Positions 18,555 through 28,630 of a DNA stretch of 64,000 nt are shown one piece after another. The stretch is taken from positions 159,199 to 223,198 of the forward strand of contig QANZ01005454.1 of NCBI GenBank assembly GCA_003254925.1. Direction: 5' to 3'. A model generated the notes under the pieces. That model saw only the letters and a list, made by a program, of their open reading frames with translations, was not told where the DNA came from and made no database searches. The DNA is from Chamaecrista fasciculata. Taxonomy: Eukaryota; Streptophyta; Magnoliopsida; Fabales; Fabaceae. The position numbers and the translations under genes were made by a program. Position 1 is the first letter of the stretch; every line of letters starts with the position of its first letter.

Positions 18555-19008
18555 GGTAAATTACACTTTGGTACCATATTCTATGGACTGATTTTATTTT
18601 GGTATCATGTTCTTTCAGAAGTGACACTTTGGTACCATGTTCTTTGCATCGTTAATATTTTGGTACCTTATTCTTCAAAAAATGACATTTTGGTACCATT
18701 TTCTTTTAAAAGTGACATTTTGGTACCTTATTCTTTGCACCGTTACCACTTTGATATCTTGTTTTATAAACCGATTTCACTTTGGTACTCTATTCTTTCA
18801 CGATTTGTTATCATGTTTTATCTTTGTTAGGGTACTAAAGTGTTAAGGATGCAAAAAAAAATATAATACCAAAATGTCACATTTGAAAGAACAAAGTATT
18901 AAAATGTTAATGGTGCAAAAAATAGGATACCAAAGTGTCACTTTTGAAATAATAAGATACCAAAATGAGATCGGTCCATAAAATAAAGTACCAAAGTATA
19001 ATTTACCC
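18555..19008. mobile_element. Fold-back MITE, GGTACC type, 454 bp
   Basis: The ends GGTAAATTACACTTTGGTAC (left) and GGGTAAATTATACTTTGG (complement of the right end) match the element at 9417-9766. The left arm is an array of short units such as GACATTTTGGTACC, and the right arm holds their complements. The flanking 10-mers TTACAATAAA and TTCAAATAAA agree at 8 of 10 positions, a weak target duplication. It has no coding capacity. Confidence 0.8.
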
Positions 19009-19682
19009 TTCAAATAAATATCTATATCTATATCTTTATTTATTGCACACTCTTTGCTTCTCCCTCGCTCTGTGGTGCCTTCACATGCTACTCGCTTTCT
19101 GACACCGATACCTGTTACTTTCATTCTATTTAATCCTTTTGTTTTTTCTTTCCATTTTTTTTTATTCAGTTTCTACTCTGTTTGGTGAAATCATGTAATC
19201 AAATCCGTGAAGTAAAAACTTTAAAAGAACATTACTTTACTTATTGTTGAATTAGGCATTTCCTATTTTAATGCCACAGATTAAGAAAGAGTATAAAAAA
19301 ACGTGGTATATAGGAGTAAAAGAACATATATTTTTCAGCATGCCCTAAAATGTAGGTCAATTTTTGTAATTTTTATGAAGACAGTCAAGATTAACTAACA
19401 AACAGTTGAAAATCATTGTTGATCTTTACGTATTAGTCGGAGAAAAGCTCTAAAATAAATAAAAATAGCCATACATATTTTTATCTGATCCGGAAAACGC
19501 AAAAAAAAGATTGGCCACGATTGGATCGTGTTTCATTGCTCACTGATGAAACGACACACGTGGCATTGTCGAAGCAGCGAGTATCACTCGTAGTGCATCA
19601 ACCACCTGCGAGTATGGATTGTGTCCGAATTATCCACCACGCTCTCCTATTTTAATATTCGCCTACCAAATTATATAAAAAA

Positions 19683-20109
19683 GGCTAAAGAACACTTTGG
19701 TCCCATAAATTTTGCTAAGGTCTCAATTTGGTCTCATAATTTTTTTATTACACTTTAGTGTCATATCTTTTGCTCAAGTTGTAGATTTGGTCTCATGTTA
19801 CACTCTTGGTCTCATATCTTTGGGTCAAGTTGCAAAATTAGTCTCATATATTTTGGTCAGATTGCAGAATTAGTCTCATATCTTTGGGTCAGATGCATAA
19901 TTGATCCCATATATTTGGATCAAGTGAAACTTTTTACAAAAATATGGGATCAATTATGTAATCTGACTCAAAAATATGAGACCAAAAGTGATACGGGACT
20001 AAATTTACAACTTTTTGCAAAGATATGGGACCAAAAGTGCAATAAAAAAAGATATAGCACTAAATTGATACCTGAGTAAAAGTTATGGGACTAAAAGTAC
20101 ACTTTGACC
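19683..20109. mobile_element. Fold-back MITE, GGTCCCATAA type, 427 bp, 9-bp TSD
   Basis: The left end GGCTAAAGAACACTTTGGTC pairs with a right end whose complement reads GGTCAAAGTGTACTTTTAGT. The arms are tandem units built on TTTGGTCTCATA and their complements. A perfect 9-bp duplication TATAAAAAA flanks the element (19674-19682 and 20110-20118). The phrase AAGGTCTCAATTTGGTC is shared with the elements at 24064 and 26431. It lies about 620 bases upstream of the RVE1 start codon. Confidence 0.9.
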
Positions 20110-20190
20110 TATAAAAAAATCGCAGCAAAGTATTTATTTTTTATTTTTGAATTAAAAAAAATAAAGAGAAAGAGACGCGACAACGAACGC

Positions 20191-20198
20191 CACGTGTC
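20191..20198 (+). promoter_or_regulatory. G-box (CACGTGTC) upstream of RVE1
   Basis: A palindromic CACGTG core in ABRE-like context lies about 540 bases before the ATG. Another CACGTGGC is at 19557-19564. G-boxes bind bHLH and bZIP factors, including PIF and HY5 types. Function here is inferred from position only. Confidence 0.5.
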
Positions 20199-20297
20199 GA
20201 GGCGCTCTTTCGATCTGAGCCACAAGATTCCACCGGGTTCTCGAGATTTCGATGGTGAAAGACGAAAAATTAAAAATACACGAAGAAATTCAACATC

Positions 20298-20306
20298 TGA
20301 CGTGGC
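20298..20306 (+). promoter_or_regulatory. TGACGTGGC (bZIP/ABRE-type) motif upstream of RVE1
   Basis: The motif has a TGACG half-site fused to ACGTGGC. It is followed by a pyrimidine-rich stretch to about 20410 that probably includes the transcription start. Confidence 0.45.
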
Positions 20307-20512
20307 GCCCCCTCCTTCCTTCTCTTTTTTTACTTTTCCCATCACCAGCCTCCATTTGTTTCATTTCACTCTTCTATACTCTCTCCTCTTCTATCTTCTT
20401 CTTCTTCTTTGTCCATCACAATAACACTGTGTAGTGTGTACAAACTTATTCAGGATTTCAGATCTCTTTTTTTCATTCTGGAAAAAAAAAATACGATTAT
20501 TTCTTTCTTTCC

Positions 20513-20687
20513 ATGGAGTTTTGGTTTCTGATTTGAGTGAATTAATTATATATTAATTACGTCATCATGGAATTCCATAGTCTACAATCCAAGGGCTATG
20601 AGTTTCAGAGCACCGAATCAGTTTCAGAATTCGTCAGATAATCTTATTTCTTCTTTCTTCTGCACACAAGTTATCGATTCTGGATAA
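20513..20687 (+). other. Three upstream ORFs in the RVE1 leader
   Basis: Three ATGs precede the main start: 20513-20536 (7 codons plus stop), 20567-20641 (24 codons plus stop) and 20598-20687 (29 codons plus stop, overlapping the second in another frame). All end before the main ATG at 20735. Whether the whole stretch is transcribed is inferred from the absence of any splice evidence and from its leader-like composition. Confidence 0.5.
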
Positions 20688-20734
20688 TTCAACGGCCAAG
20701 TTGAACAAGGTTTTCACTGGTGGTTTCTGCAGCT

Positions 20735-23356
20735 ATGGCCATTCAAGTATGTATCATTTTCATATCACTTTCTGCTCTGTTTTTCATTTCTCGGGAGCTG
20801 AGATTGCTAATAAAATCTTCTTTCTAGTCCTTAAAATTTTCAAAAAATTATGATTTAGTCCTTTACATATAATATTGTAATGACTAAATAGTTGATGTCC
20901 CCAAAAATATTGGTATAAAAAACTGTATTCTTAATATTCAGGACTAAGTTGTAATTTTGAGACAAATTCAAGAATGAAAAATAGATTTTCTGTAGTTAAT
21001 TATTGTTCTTTGCTTGCATATATTGCGTATGCTAGGAAAGATGATTGATCTCTGGTCATAATTAGATTGTAAATCTGTGCTTTTTTGGTTTGTTTGGCTG
21101 TAGGATCAAAACGGAGTTTCTAGATCTCACAGCGGTGGTATTCAAGTAGCAAATGGAGTATCTTTGAATTCTGGATTACATTCTGTAACACGTATTCAAC
21201 TAAATGATCAGCTTTCTTGTGGGAATAATGACTATGCCCCAAAGGTACAATCCAAAAACACATACTATTAATACTTCATTAATTGCACATCCATATATAC
21301 ATACATTTATATACATATATCATATATGTCATCATCTATTATTTCTTATGCTGTAACTTGTTTGTTTCAATAGGCAAGGAAGCCATACACCATCACAAAA
21401 CAAAGAGAGAGATGGACAGAGGAAGAGCACAAGAAGTTCCTAGAAGCTTTGAAGCTGTATGGCCGTGGTTGGCGGCGGATCGAAGGTACATAGTTAAAAG
21501 ACTCTGAATTTTTATGAGTTCATATTAGATTCTACAAGATATTCGAGATGATAATTCAATCTATACTCTTTAATTTTTGAAAGTTGTGGAGATAATACAG
21601 TTTAGTCCTTTAAATTCATTTTTAAAGGGACTAATTTGTAGGCATAAATGAACTAAAATGTATCGGTTCTACAACTTTCAAGAATTAAAAAGTATAAACT
21701 GGACTTTGAAGGATTAAAAATCAACTCGTGCATCTTTGGCGGATCAATTTATATTGTTATTCAACTAGTCAACTTTGATCATACTTAGGGAATTGTAAAC
21801 ATGAATGAACAAGTATATATGTTGTGATTAGTCTAAGTCTTCTTTTCGGATGCTTTTATTTGTCACCACAGAACATGTCGGCACAAAGACTACCGTTCAG
21901 ATTCGAAGTCATGCTCAGAAGTTTTTCTCTAAGGTTTACTGATCCATTCCAGTTCCAATTCCAATTCTCTACCATAATTTGTATTTGCCATAATCCATGA
22001 TAGAAAAGTAAGTTAAAGCCTTTGATTGATGACCCAGGGATATGCAAATATTACAAAATAAAAGTGCAAACTTCCCTTGAAAATTTGAAGGGTTCATCCA
22101 TCAGCCCTGTACTTGAATTCAATCTGATTCTTCTGTGCTGCTGTATAGGTTGGCCGTGACCCTAGTGGGAACACCACGAGCTCGATGGAGTCTATTGAGA
22201 TTCCGCCCCCGCGACCAAAGCGAAAGCCGGTCCATCCTTACCCTAGGAAGCTAGTGGAGCTTCCCAAGAAAGAAATCTCCAGCCTGGAACAGCCGTTGAG
22301 GTCTAATTCTATGAGGTCATTGGATTTTGATCGCGAAAATCGGTCCCCGAAATCGGTATTATCTGCAGTTGGCTCGGACACACTTGGTTCCTCGGATTCA
22401 GATACACCAAATAGAAGCTTGTCCCCAGTTTCATCTATTACTGGTTTTCATACTAGCAGCTTTGTGGCTGCTGAACCCAAAACCCTTCTATCTGAGGAAG
22501 ATTGTCTACAAGAAACTGGAGCAGTTACTGATTCAGCTCCTAATCAGCAATCTCCTATGGTACTTTCTGGTTTATTTACTTATGTCAATACATATAATGT
22601 CTTCTGGTATAGCTTAAAAAGAGAAGAATTAGTAGGTAGAACTATAAAAACAATATAAGAGTAATGTATACTAGACATATTTTTCAGTGAGAAGCATCGA
22701 GTGTTTAAAAGGAAAAAAAAAACTTGTAGGTACAATGATAGAAAGATGTAAAAGTATAAATATATAAGTTATATTTCTCAATGAGAAGCATGATGTAATA
22801 TTTATCAGATTCTGCTGTTTGACTTGTCTAGAAACATGAAGTTTTCCTGAAAGAAAGTGTTTCTACCAAAGAAGATGTAGCCGAGGAATCATCATCTTCG
22901 CGTACTCTGAAGCTTTTCGGAACAACTCTGATGGTAACAGATACCTGCAGGCCATCCTGTCCAACAATGGAAGCATGCAAGTTGATAGACTCAATATCAA
23001 ACATTTCACCCATGAAGCCTTCTGGAAATTCTGATCTCTCAGAGGCCCTTCCTGTGTCGTTTTCTGTTCATTGGTTTAGACCATTCATGAAAAAACAGGA
23101 TCTTGAGGAAGTTGATGATAATAAACAAGTTCAAAAGGAAGGATCTTGGGCTAGCTCTTATGGGAATGATGAAAAATCAGGTATCATCAGAGTAAAAAAT
23201 GATACATCATCATCATCAGCCATGTTTGATCTAAAGGGGAGGCCTAAAGTTAATGGTAAAGGGTTTGTGCCATATAAGAGATGCATTGCAGAGAGAGAAA
23301 ACGAGTCTTCATCTAAAGAAGAGAGGGAAGAACAACGAATCCGCCTCTCTCTATAG
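20735..23356 (+). CDS. RVE1: REVEILLE1-type single-MYB (SHAQKYF-class) transcription factor, 420 aa
   Basis: Exons are 20735-20746, 21104-21244, 21374-21485, 21872-21933, 22149-22559 and 22832-23356 (1263 bases). The single MYB repeat spans about residues 52-109, from [19 protein letters not shown] to SHAQKFFSK (SHAQKFF at 101-107). It is followed by the proline-rich [17 protein letters not shown] block typical of LHY/CCA1/RVE proteins. The preceding [14 protein letters not shown] and the C-terminal GFVPYKRC point to the RVE1 branch rather than RVE4/6/8. RVE1 is a nuclear clock-output factor that binds evening-element DNA and promotes auxin-related growth. The first exon codes only four residues, so an alternative start cannot be excluded. 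Position 96 is Thr (KTTVQI) where the family usually has Ala. Introns 1 and 3 contain fold-back repeats. The frame is open throughout. Confidence 0.92.
20826..20980. repeat. Imperfect fold-back in RVE1 intron 1
   Basis: The arms TAGTCCTTAAAATTTTCAAA and, later, its imperfect complement AGGACTAAGTTGTAATTTTG flank an AT-rich centre. This is probably a decayed MITE. No target duplication was seen. Confidence 0.55.
21561..21697. repeat. Imperfect fold-back in RVE1 intron 3
   Basis: The left arm CTATACTCTTTAATTTTTGA (then AAGTTGT) is complementary to the right arm ACAACTTTCAAGAATTAAAA (then AGTATA). It is a likely small MITE, with words similar to the intron 1 fold-back. Confidence 0.6.
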
Positions 23357-24063
23357 TAAAAACCCAATCAAAGAAGGCCTTTAGATGATTTTTTCAGGTT
23401 TCTTGATGAAAAAGAACATGATAAATGACATGTTTAATATTAAGAAACTTGAGGCTTAAGAAAACTTACTTTTTTACTTTAATCTGTCACGTAAACTGGA
23501 TTTCTCTTCGAAGCGGTTCCTTTTAGTTGTTGTTGCTGATGCCGGAGTTCAGATCTTCTGAAGTTTGAAACTTGTAAAGCTATAGTGAAGTTTTGTTTTT
23601 CAACCTTAGAAAATAATACTTCACAAATACTCAACTTCAGAGGATTCACTTCCTATGAGAAGGAAAAGGGAGCTGGAAATTTTGAAATCTCTGCAACACT
23701 GCATAATCTCATAATGGTACTTATGTTTTATTTTTTAAACTTTGTGTTCACTCCATTGTTGAAATCCACAAACTTACCTTTTAGGCTTTTACTCCATATA
23801 TATATGAATATGACTTAAATTACAATGTCAATATGACTGGGTTGGCGTTTGTAATTCTTCATAATTCTTTTCCCTCTTTTAAACTTTGATTTATGATTTC
23901 ATATCATCCTTTAATGATAACCCAAATGTCTTGTGGAGTTTTTGTACTTTTGCTTCTCTTTGTGGGATCTTTTTGTTGATATAGTTCAAGAATCCGGATC
24001 CCTATAGTGCTCTAGAGTGCAATGTAATGTGATTTTAATTTTTTTTTTCCATAAAAAATATAT
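23357..24063. other. RVE1 3' flank
   Basis: The RVE1 3' untranslated region presumably lies here. No gene, clear repeat or terminator-like signal was recognised before the MITE that starts at 24064. Confidence 0.5.
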
Positions 24064-24642
24064 GGCTTAAGTGGAATTTTGGTCCCCTAACTTTCGCAAA
24101 GGTCTCAATTTGGTCCCCTAACTTTTTTTGTTGCAATTTTGGTCCCCTAACTTTCATAAAGGTCTCAATTTGGTCCCCTAACTTTTTTTGTTGCAATTTT
24201 GGTCCCCTAACTTTTGAAAGCGTCTCACTGTTGGTCCCAAGTGCAGTTTTTCCATCCATTATTTGTCGTTAGTGTCGATCTAAAGGCTGAGTTGGTTGAT
24301 GACGTGATAAATATGAGTGAAGTGGATTAAAAAAAGACCATTATGCGCAGACGTTTTCATGACTTGGAAGTGCATTTTGGACCATTAGTGAGACGTTTTC
24401 AAGAGTTAGGGGACCAAAATTGCAACAAAAAAAGTTATGGACCAAATTGAGACCTTTGCGAAAGTTAGGGGACCAAATTGAGACCTTTACGAAAGTTAAG
24501 GGACCAAAATTACAACAAAAAAATTTAGGGGACCAAATTGAGACCTTTGCGAAAGTTAAGGGACCAAAATTGCAACAAAAAAAGTTAGGGGACCAAATTG
24601 AGACCTTTGCAAAAGTTAGGGGACCAAAATTGCACTTGAGCC
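24064..24642. mobile_element. Fold-back MITE, GGTCCCCTAAC type, 579 bp, 9-bp TSD
   Basis: Ends GGCTTAAGTGGAATTTTGGT and, as the complement of the right end, GGCTCAAGTGCAATTTTGGT. A perfect 9-bp duplication AAAATATAT lies at 24055-24063 and 24643-24651. Each arm is an array with a 60-bp period (GGTCCCC at 24081 and again at 24141), itself made of two half-units of about 30 bp that both start GGTCCCCTAACTTT. The asymmetric centre (about 24230-24400) includes GACGTG. Because 60 is divisible by three, the array translates into a repeated 20-residue peptide, which is an artefact. A sister copy is at 26431-26921. Confidence 0.93.
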
Positions 24643-24810
24643 AAAATATATTATTAAGACACTTCACTTTGACAAAAGAACGAGTGAAATGGGTAAACAC
24701 ACTTTATTTTAACTTGGATACCAAAAAAAAAACAAAAAGAAGATTAATTAACTTGGAAAGTGTACATCGTGAAACACCAATCCATAACAGACTAAAAGAA
24801 AACATAACTA

Positions 24811-26335
24811 CTAAAATAAAGGATCAATCCAAGTGGCGAATAATGGTTCCTGTGAATTGTAGAAGCTATCAAGTGTGTCTTCAGCATTAACATGAAATTT
24901 TCTAGTCTCCAGAGAATAATACAAAATGCCACTGCCACGAAATCTTGGAAAATAAATTCTGTTCTCTGTACCCACAATGCTTGCTTCTTTGGAAACACAT
25001 GAAGATGGAGAAACATAGATCACATACTTTCTTGTACTCTTCACTTCTTCCCAACCAACACATTGCATCAAAATTCAAGCTGAAGATTTTTAACCACTTA
25101 TCCGTTGAATCCACAAACATTGACACAAGTTTTCCATTACATTCTACTAAGAAACTTGGGTGATTACATTTGCATCTGCAAGGTGTTTCAATTTCTCTAA
25201 GAACTTTCCAGCTAAGATTCCTATGAATCTCCTCCAATTCAGTTTCCTCTTCTTCATACTTCAGAATTGACAATTTTCCATCTTCTCCCAAAAGATAAAA
25301 AGAACCTTTTACCTTTATAAGACAAAGGACTAGTATTACCTAACCAAAATATGAAGTCATTTTTTATTTCATCGTATTCCCATTGATTATTTTCTCCCAT
25401 GTTAGCAAATAGAACATAAAGTTCAGAAGAATCTGTGGGAGAACTGGCACAGCACCCAACAACTATACAATCTGAGGAAGTTGGCAAGGATGAGAAAGCC
25501 ATGACACGTGAAGTGATACATTCTTTGTCATCTGTTAATTCGATTATTTAGAGATTGATTAGTTAATTCGGAATAAATTTAATGACCACAATCAATGGAG
25601 AACGGTATAGCGGTGGTGGTACATTATCTTGACAAGGTAAATGAACTGATAAACAAGTAAACAACCATCTTTTAAGGTTGAATGGGTACAACCGTACAAC
25701 CCTAAGTCTGGTGAAAATGTAAAATTTACCTTGTATTATTCCATCCCCAAATGCTGGACACCAAGAAGCACCTAGCCTATTTAAGAAAACAGCTTGAGCC
25801 ATCAAACTGAACATTTTCCCACAACGTTCATCTTGGATCCACCAAACACGACAAACACAAGCAATAGTTCCCCACAGCATTCAATGATGTTAGTTTCAGT
25901 GATCATATACTGTCTCCAATAACCCCAATGTATTCATTGTTATTTCCTCTGGAATTTGGCATAAAACCTCAATACGTATCATAGATGGATTCATATTCCA
26001 CATGAAGCCTCACTAGTCGATCTCTAAAGGTAAAAGAATACAAGTTTCCATAGCAAGAAACACAACCCCTGAGGCGTTCACTAGTGTCTTTTGCAAAAAT
26101 CACTGATAAGATTGGCATAAGGAATCTCAATCCATCGTTTGTCTTCATCTCCAAGTCGCATACATATGACAGAAGGAAGAACATTCTGAAAAGAACGATA
26201 GCATGCAATTGGGATCTCCAGGTGATGATAACAAGAAAGACTCAGTTACTTCCTGGGAGGGTTTCAAATTCATTCGAGATTGTGGGGTTCCAAAGCGAGA
26301 AGTAAATGTTTTTTTTTTCAGAGTGAAGAAACCAA
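24811..26335 (-). pseudogene. DUF295/KIB-type (F-box family) pseudogene
   Basis: Several minus-strand fragments in shifting frames line up with the C-terminal DUF295 (kelch-like) domain of plant F-box/KIB proteins. In order these are an N-terminal part near 26335-25970, WCPAFGDGIIQGKFY near 25750, a middle part near 25500-25260 (FFLSFGRRW), and a well-kept end at 25291-24811 with FLVECNGKLVSMFVDSTDKW, WLKIFSLNFD and LETRKFHVNAEDTLDSF. Frame changes and stops separate the blocks, and no F-box was found. The family normally gives SCF substrate receptors. It sits between two copies of one MITE family (24064-24642 and 26431-26921). An alternative is a multi-exon gene, but the breaks do not coincide with clean splice sites. 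Confidence 0.6.
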
Positions 26336-26430
26336 CCACAAGCATAACCAACAATGAATGAATTATCACCCAAGCAGGAATCAACTTATTAAAAATAATG
26401 CATAATTTCAATTTTATTACATTCAAACTT

Positions 26431-26921
26431 GGCTTAAGTGCACTTTTGGTCCCCTAACTTTCACAAAGGTCTCAATTTGGTCCCCTAACTTTTTTTGTTG
26501 CAATTTTGATCCCCTAACTTTTGAAAGCGTCTCACTGTTGGTCCCAAGTGCACTTTTTCCATTCATTATCTGTTGTTAGTGTCGATCTGCCAAGCTGAGT
26601 TGGCTGATGACGTGACAAATATGGGTGAAGTGGATTAAAAAAAAGACCATTATGCGGAGACATTTTCATGACTTGGAAATGCACTTGGGACCAATAGTGA
26701 GACGTTTTCAAGAGTTAAGGGACCAAAATTGCAACAAAAAAAGTTAGGGGACCAAATTGAGACCTTCGCAAAAGTTAGGGGACCAAAATCGCAACAAAAA
26801 AAGTTAGGGGACCAAATTGAGACCTTTGCGAAAGTTATGGGACCAAAATTGCAACAAAAAAAGTTAGGGGACCAAATTGAGACTTTTGCGAAAATTAGGG
26901 GACCAAAAGTGCACTTAAGCC
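26431..26921. mobile_element. Fold-back MITE, GGTCCCCTAAC type, 491 bp, 9-bp TSD
   Basis: Ends GGCTTAAGTGCACTTTTGGT are mirrored at both termini. A perfect 9-bp duplication TTCAAACTT flanks it (26422-26430 and 26922-26930). The centre is homologous to that of the 24064 element and contains TGACGTGACA (26608-26617). The right arm has about two and a half 60-bp units and the left arm fewer, so the two arms have expanded unequally. There is no coding capacity. Confidence 0.95.
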
Positions 26922-27597
26922 TTCAAACTTTAAATGAAAGAAATTTGACTCAGGCCAAAAAAAAAAAGAAAGAGATTTAACAATAATTAATAGTTAAGGT
27001 CAAGGACCAATCATAAAATTTATTAAGGATTAAATATGATAAAAAAATATTACAAATCAAAATAAAACGTAAGGTGAATATTATAGACTAAAATAAAGTT
27101 TTGGCTTAAATTATATCAGAATTCAGATAGAGCAAACCCCTTTTTTGGTCCCTCAATTGTTACTGAGTCGAGGAATCGATCCTTCAATTGTGGGAAACTA
27201 CAACTCAGTCCCTCAATTGTACAATCCCGTTTACGTTTTGGTCCCTCACGTCTGGTCCGTTAGTGATAGAAGTGTTAAGTGATGACGTGTCACCGTTATC
27301 TGCTTAGGTGGCTGTTAAATGCTTAGTTGAGGGACCAAATCCTCGACTCAGTAACAATTGAGGGACCAAAAAGGGGGTTTGCTCAAATTAGTATCCAACT
27401 CATTTCCACTTGACACCTCATTAAAACTACTCTCTTGCAATTTGGTCCCAAAACCCCTAAATCCCCTAAAACTTTTTTTTAATCCTCTTATTCATCTTTT
27501 TCATCTTCTTCATTCATTTTAGTCCCAAATGCTAAAAATAAAATTGTAAAGTATCCCAAAACCCTTCCAAACATTCCAATTTAGTCCTTAAATGTAT

Positions 27598-27845
27598 TAA
27601 AAACCCTAAAACTTAAGCCCCAAACTCTAAACCCTAAACCCTAAAATCCTAAACTCTAAACCCTAAAACCCTAAACCCTAAAACCCTAAATTCCTAAAAT
27701 TGTAAAGTGTCCCAAAACTCTTCCAAACATTCCAATTTAGTCCTTAAAAGTATTAAAAACCCTAAAATCCTAAAACCCTAAACTCTAAAACCCTAAACCC
27801 TAAAATCTAAAACCCTAAACCCCTAAACCCTAAATCCTAAACCCC
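27598..27845 (+). repeat. Degenerate interstitial telomere-like CCCTAAA array
   Basis: Two blocks (about 27598-27695 and 27756-27845) consist of CCCTAAA, CCCTAAAA, TCCTAAA and ACTCTAAA words. A short complementary TTTAGGG patch lies at about 28728-28750 in the other arm. The array is imperfect and lies inside the Pack-MULE-like element, so it is neither a telomere nor a chromosome-end fusion. Confidence 0.8.
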
Positions 27846-28115
27846 TAAAAAAACTACTCTCTTGCAATTTGGTCCCTAAATCCTACTTTCCTCTTCATCT
27901 TTCATCATCTTTCATCATCTTCATCTTCTCATCCACTCCAAACCCCAAACCACAAAACCCTAAAACTACACAACCAGAAATCACCAAAGATTACACAAGT
28001 TTCATCAATTCATCAATTCTTGATTAAAAAAAATTAGTTCATCATCAGTTCATATCATCATCATCATCATTCATCAGTTCATCATCCAAAAATTAAAAAA
28101 AAAATCAGTTCATCA

Positions 28116-28630
28116 TCAGTTCATATCATCATCATCATCATCATCATCCTTCAGCCGAAAAGCTCTCGTGGCAGCGAAGGAAGGAATCGAGAAGCTTAGA
28201 GACTCATGAGAGAGAAAGCAAGTCGCGACAGAGTGAACATGTGGCGTCGTTGAGCTTTCCATGGAGTGAACCTGATGGTCGCGACAGAGACTCAAAAGCG
28301 AACGGCCGAAATGGGTAAACGACGACGGCGACGACGAGTTTTCATCATCAGTCGCAGGCATTCTCTCGGAATTTCTTCAAAATCGAAAGAAACCCCAAAC
28401 TTTCTCCCCCAATTCGAATTCGAACCCTAAGAAATGAATGAATGTATCTCGCGACGCCCAAAATGGTTGTGAACTTGAAATCAAACCCAGAAATTGAAGA
28501 ATCGAGCGAGAGAATGTTTAAGGATTTGAAGAATCGAGCCATTTTGATGTTTGAGGATTTGGTTGAAGCAGTAGGATCGGCGGTGAGGAATGAAAGATGA
28601 GAGAGGAATGAGGATGAAGATGAAGATGAA
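28116..28630 (-). pseudogene. Possible captured gene fragment inside the Pack-MULE-like element
   Basis: On the minus strand a run of TTC-rich leader-like sequence leads to an ATG at 28540-28542 and a 64-codon ORF (28348-28542, MARFFKSLNILSLD...). Overlapping it is a second 81-codon ORF (28116-28361), rich in Ser and ending in eight Asp. GC content is higher than in the arms. No domain was recognised. It could be the 5' end of a host gene captured by the element, or just leader-like filler. Confidence 0.35.

Noticed and set aside
24035..26980. Open frames encoding repeated GDQIETFAKVRGPKLQQKKL-like peptides (24035-24259, 24341-24700, 24420-24890, 26729-26980)
   Set aside because: They are translations of the 60-bp tandem units of two non-coding MITEs. 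The period is divisible by three, so frames stay open by chance on both strands.
27598..27845. True telomere or chromosome fusion point
   Set aside because: The repeats are degenerate, short and enclosed in a transposon with its own target duplication.
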